From positions 1-39,998 of IMG/VR virus record IMGVR_UViG_3300024503_000516: DNA of 39,998 nt. The stretch is one strand, 5' to 3'. The notes under the pieces were generated by a model. It searched no databases, was not told where the DNA came from, and was given only the letters and a program-made list of their open reading frames with translations. The translations under genes and the position numbers were made by a program. Position 1 is the first letter of the stretch; the number at the start of each line of letters is the position of its first letter. Shown here one piece after another: positions 38,996 through 39,998 of the stretch. The stretch comes from a virus.

Positions 38996-39547
38996 CTAGG
39001 GAGTTACAACAACGGAACCCTTAAATGTTTCCCAAGATGGCATGACGGTTGTATGACCGTTGTAATGACCAATCTCGGCATAGGACCGCTCAGGGTTGTC
39101 AGAAAGTGGCATGAAGAACATTTGACCAATTAGCAGACCAGGCCACAAGGCAACCTTGTGTTTCAGGCGTACATTTTTAAGCTCAAGCGTCAGCCTGCTG
39201 CCGTGCCACCCAGGATCACAAAATCCGGCCAGCATGTGCTGAATGCCAGAACGAGCGCGGCTTGATTTCAGTACAAACTGCGCAGCAATCGCCGGATCAT
39301 CGGGAAGGTTGAAGATCTCTTCCGTTTCGGCAAGGATGAATTCACCTGGCTGCAGCCAATACGGATCTTCCTTGGTATGGCCGGCAATGCTGTGCCTGAT
39401 CAGCTCTGGTGTTTCCGCTACCTCAAGCATGATGTTGTCACCCAAGGCCACGTCATAGCTAGCCGGGTTAAGGCGCTCAGGATCAAACGGATGAATCAGC
39501 GCATGGCTTTGGCACAGTGCGCGAATCTCCGAATCAGGCAGCAGCAT
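38996..39547 (-). CDS. dcd: dCTP deaminase (183 aa)
   Basis: Family motifs: LNPASYDVALGDN, then KSSRARSGIQHMLAGF, DPGWHGSRLTLELKN with the catalytic Glu at 122, and GLLIGQMFF. The enzyme turns dCTP into dUTP, feeding dTTP synthesis. The presence of Glu122 favours the deaminase over a plain dUTPase, but a bifunctional form cannot be excluded. It follows the endolysin with no gap (TGA-ATG), an unusual place for a nucleotide enzyme. Confidence 0.88.
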   Translation of the reverse strand: MLLPDSEIRALCQSHALIHPFDPERLNPASYDVALGDNIMLEVAETPELIRHSIAGHTKEDPYWLQPGEFILAETEEIFNLPDDPAIAAQFVLKSSRARSGIQHMLAGFCDPGWHGSRLTLELKNVRLKHKVALWPGLLIGQMFFMPLSDNPERSYAEIGHYNGHTTVMPSWETFKGSVVVTP

Positions 39548-39998
39548 TCAGGCTCCGTAGTTCCAGCGGACTCTAGGACGTCCTGGCCGAATTCCAAGAT
39601 GGATAAATGAGGGCGCACCATATCCAAGCGAATATGGCCAGTGAGCATCAGCCCAATTCTGCAGCTCATAGGTGTTCACGCCTTCGATAAACCAATCAAT
39701 CGCGCCCGTATCTGCTGCGTCGTACAAATGCTCCGACCTGGCAGATCCGCCAACTTCAGCGTTGATCTTCGCTGGCCTGTAGCCGCTTGTAATTACTACT
39801 GGCTTGTTGCCAAACGCCGTACGTGCACGCTCAGCAAACTGGCAAAGCATCAGCGCCGTATCGCATTGATATTGCTTATTAAATCTTCTGGCCTCTTGGT
39901 TTAATGTCAACTCGCCGTATTTAATGTTCGGCGTTACCTGAAAATTGAACGGCTTATCAGGCGTAAAACGCACATCATTCGTCAGCGGTTTAGTGCCT
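39548..39998 (-). CDS. Endolysin C-terminal part: M15 peptidase domain
   Basis: Continuation of the gene entering from the left end; the last 110 bases here duplicate 1-110. Residues 215-351 of the full protein form an M15-type peptidase: SGYRPAKINAEVGGSARSEH contains H292, then D298 (HLYDAAD) and H335 (FIHLGIRP), the zinc ligands in the H-x5-D...H pattern. M15 enzymes cleave the peptide part of peptidoglycan. The stop is followed immediately by the dCTP deaminase start. A GTG at 39973 could be mistaken for a start, but the frame stays open across the join. Confidence 0.9.
   Translation of the reverse strand, partial: GTKPLTNDVRFTPDKPFNFQVTPNIKYGELTLNQEARRFNKQYQCDTALMLCQFAERARTAFGNKPVVITSGYRPAKINAEVGGSARSEHLYDAADTGAIDWFIEGVNTYELQNWADAHWPYSLGYGAPSFIHLGIRPGRPRVRWNYGA
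39889..39998. repeat. Terminal redundancy, right copy
   Basis: Identical to bases 1-110. Removing one copy gives a circular sequence of 39,888 bp with intact genes across the join. Confidence 0.95.

Noticed and set aside
1-39998. tRNA genes, CRISPR arrays, integrase/attachment sites and photosynthesis genes.
   Set aside because: I looked for cloverleaf-like segments, regular repeat-spacer series and the usual protein motifs and found none.

Overview
The window is a complete tailed-phage genome with siphovirus-type gene content (portal, HK97-like capsid, long tape measure, lambda-type tail tip). The last 110 bases (39889-39998) repeat the first 110 exactly, and one endolysin gene runs in frame across the join, so the contig closes into a circle of about 39,888 bp. 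Several very short genes resemble families I recall from phages of unicellular cyanobacteria (the basic protein ending in RGQGR, the short membrane proteins, the IAYKI-ending proteins). I therefore favour a Synechococcus/Cyanobium-type host, but this is inference. I see no photosynthesis genes, tRNA, integrase, lysogeny repressor or recognisable DNA polymerase.

Layout. Nearly everything from 29.4 kb down to the left end and across the join is a leftward late block. In transcription order it holds: a ParB-like/beta-class DNA methyltransferase, small and large terminase, two small genes, portal, Mu F-like head protein, small basic proteins, scaffold, major capsid protein, a capsid decoration candidate, a small basic protein with an apparent ATC start, a DnaT-like connector, three tandem paralogous 80-84 residue proteins, three head-tail joining/tail-completion genes, tail tube, G and G-T frameshifted tail chaperones, tape measure, lambda L/K/J-like tip proteins, tail proteins and fibres, small genes, then a lysis cassette whose GH24-M15 fusion endolysin is followed by a dCTP deaminase and a terminator.

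The rightward early block (29.5-38.4 kb) holds a replication-like protein, a zinc-finger primase remnant, and a recombination set (PD-(D/E)XK exonuclease, RusA resolvase, Sak3/DUF1071-type annealing protein). It also holds ribbon-helix-helix and helix-turn-helix regulators and many small unknown genes. Three promoters with the same layout (TTG-type -35, 17 bp spacer, GGG before a TATACT-type -10, CC after) divide this block into units. One of them drives a single 54-residue membrane protein gene that is closed by its own terminator.

Three HNH-type endonuclease genes lie against or inside the late block (1495-2082, 19271-19768 and 38412-38723). The first two sit on the opposite strand like mobile homing genes. 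Strong leftward terminators follow the capsid genes and the tail tube gene, which suggests that the high-copy structural genes form separate transcription units. No gene-free stretch exceeds 300 bases. The longest ones (about 29395-29534, 2553-2677, 25704-25826 and 1387-1494) are treated below where they show structure.
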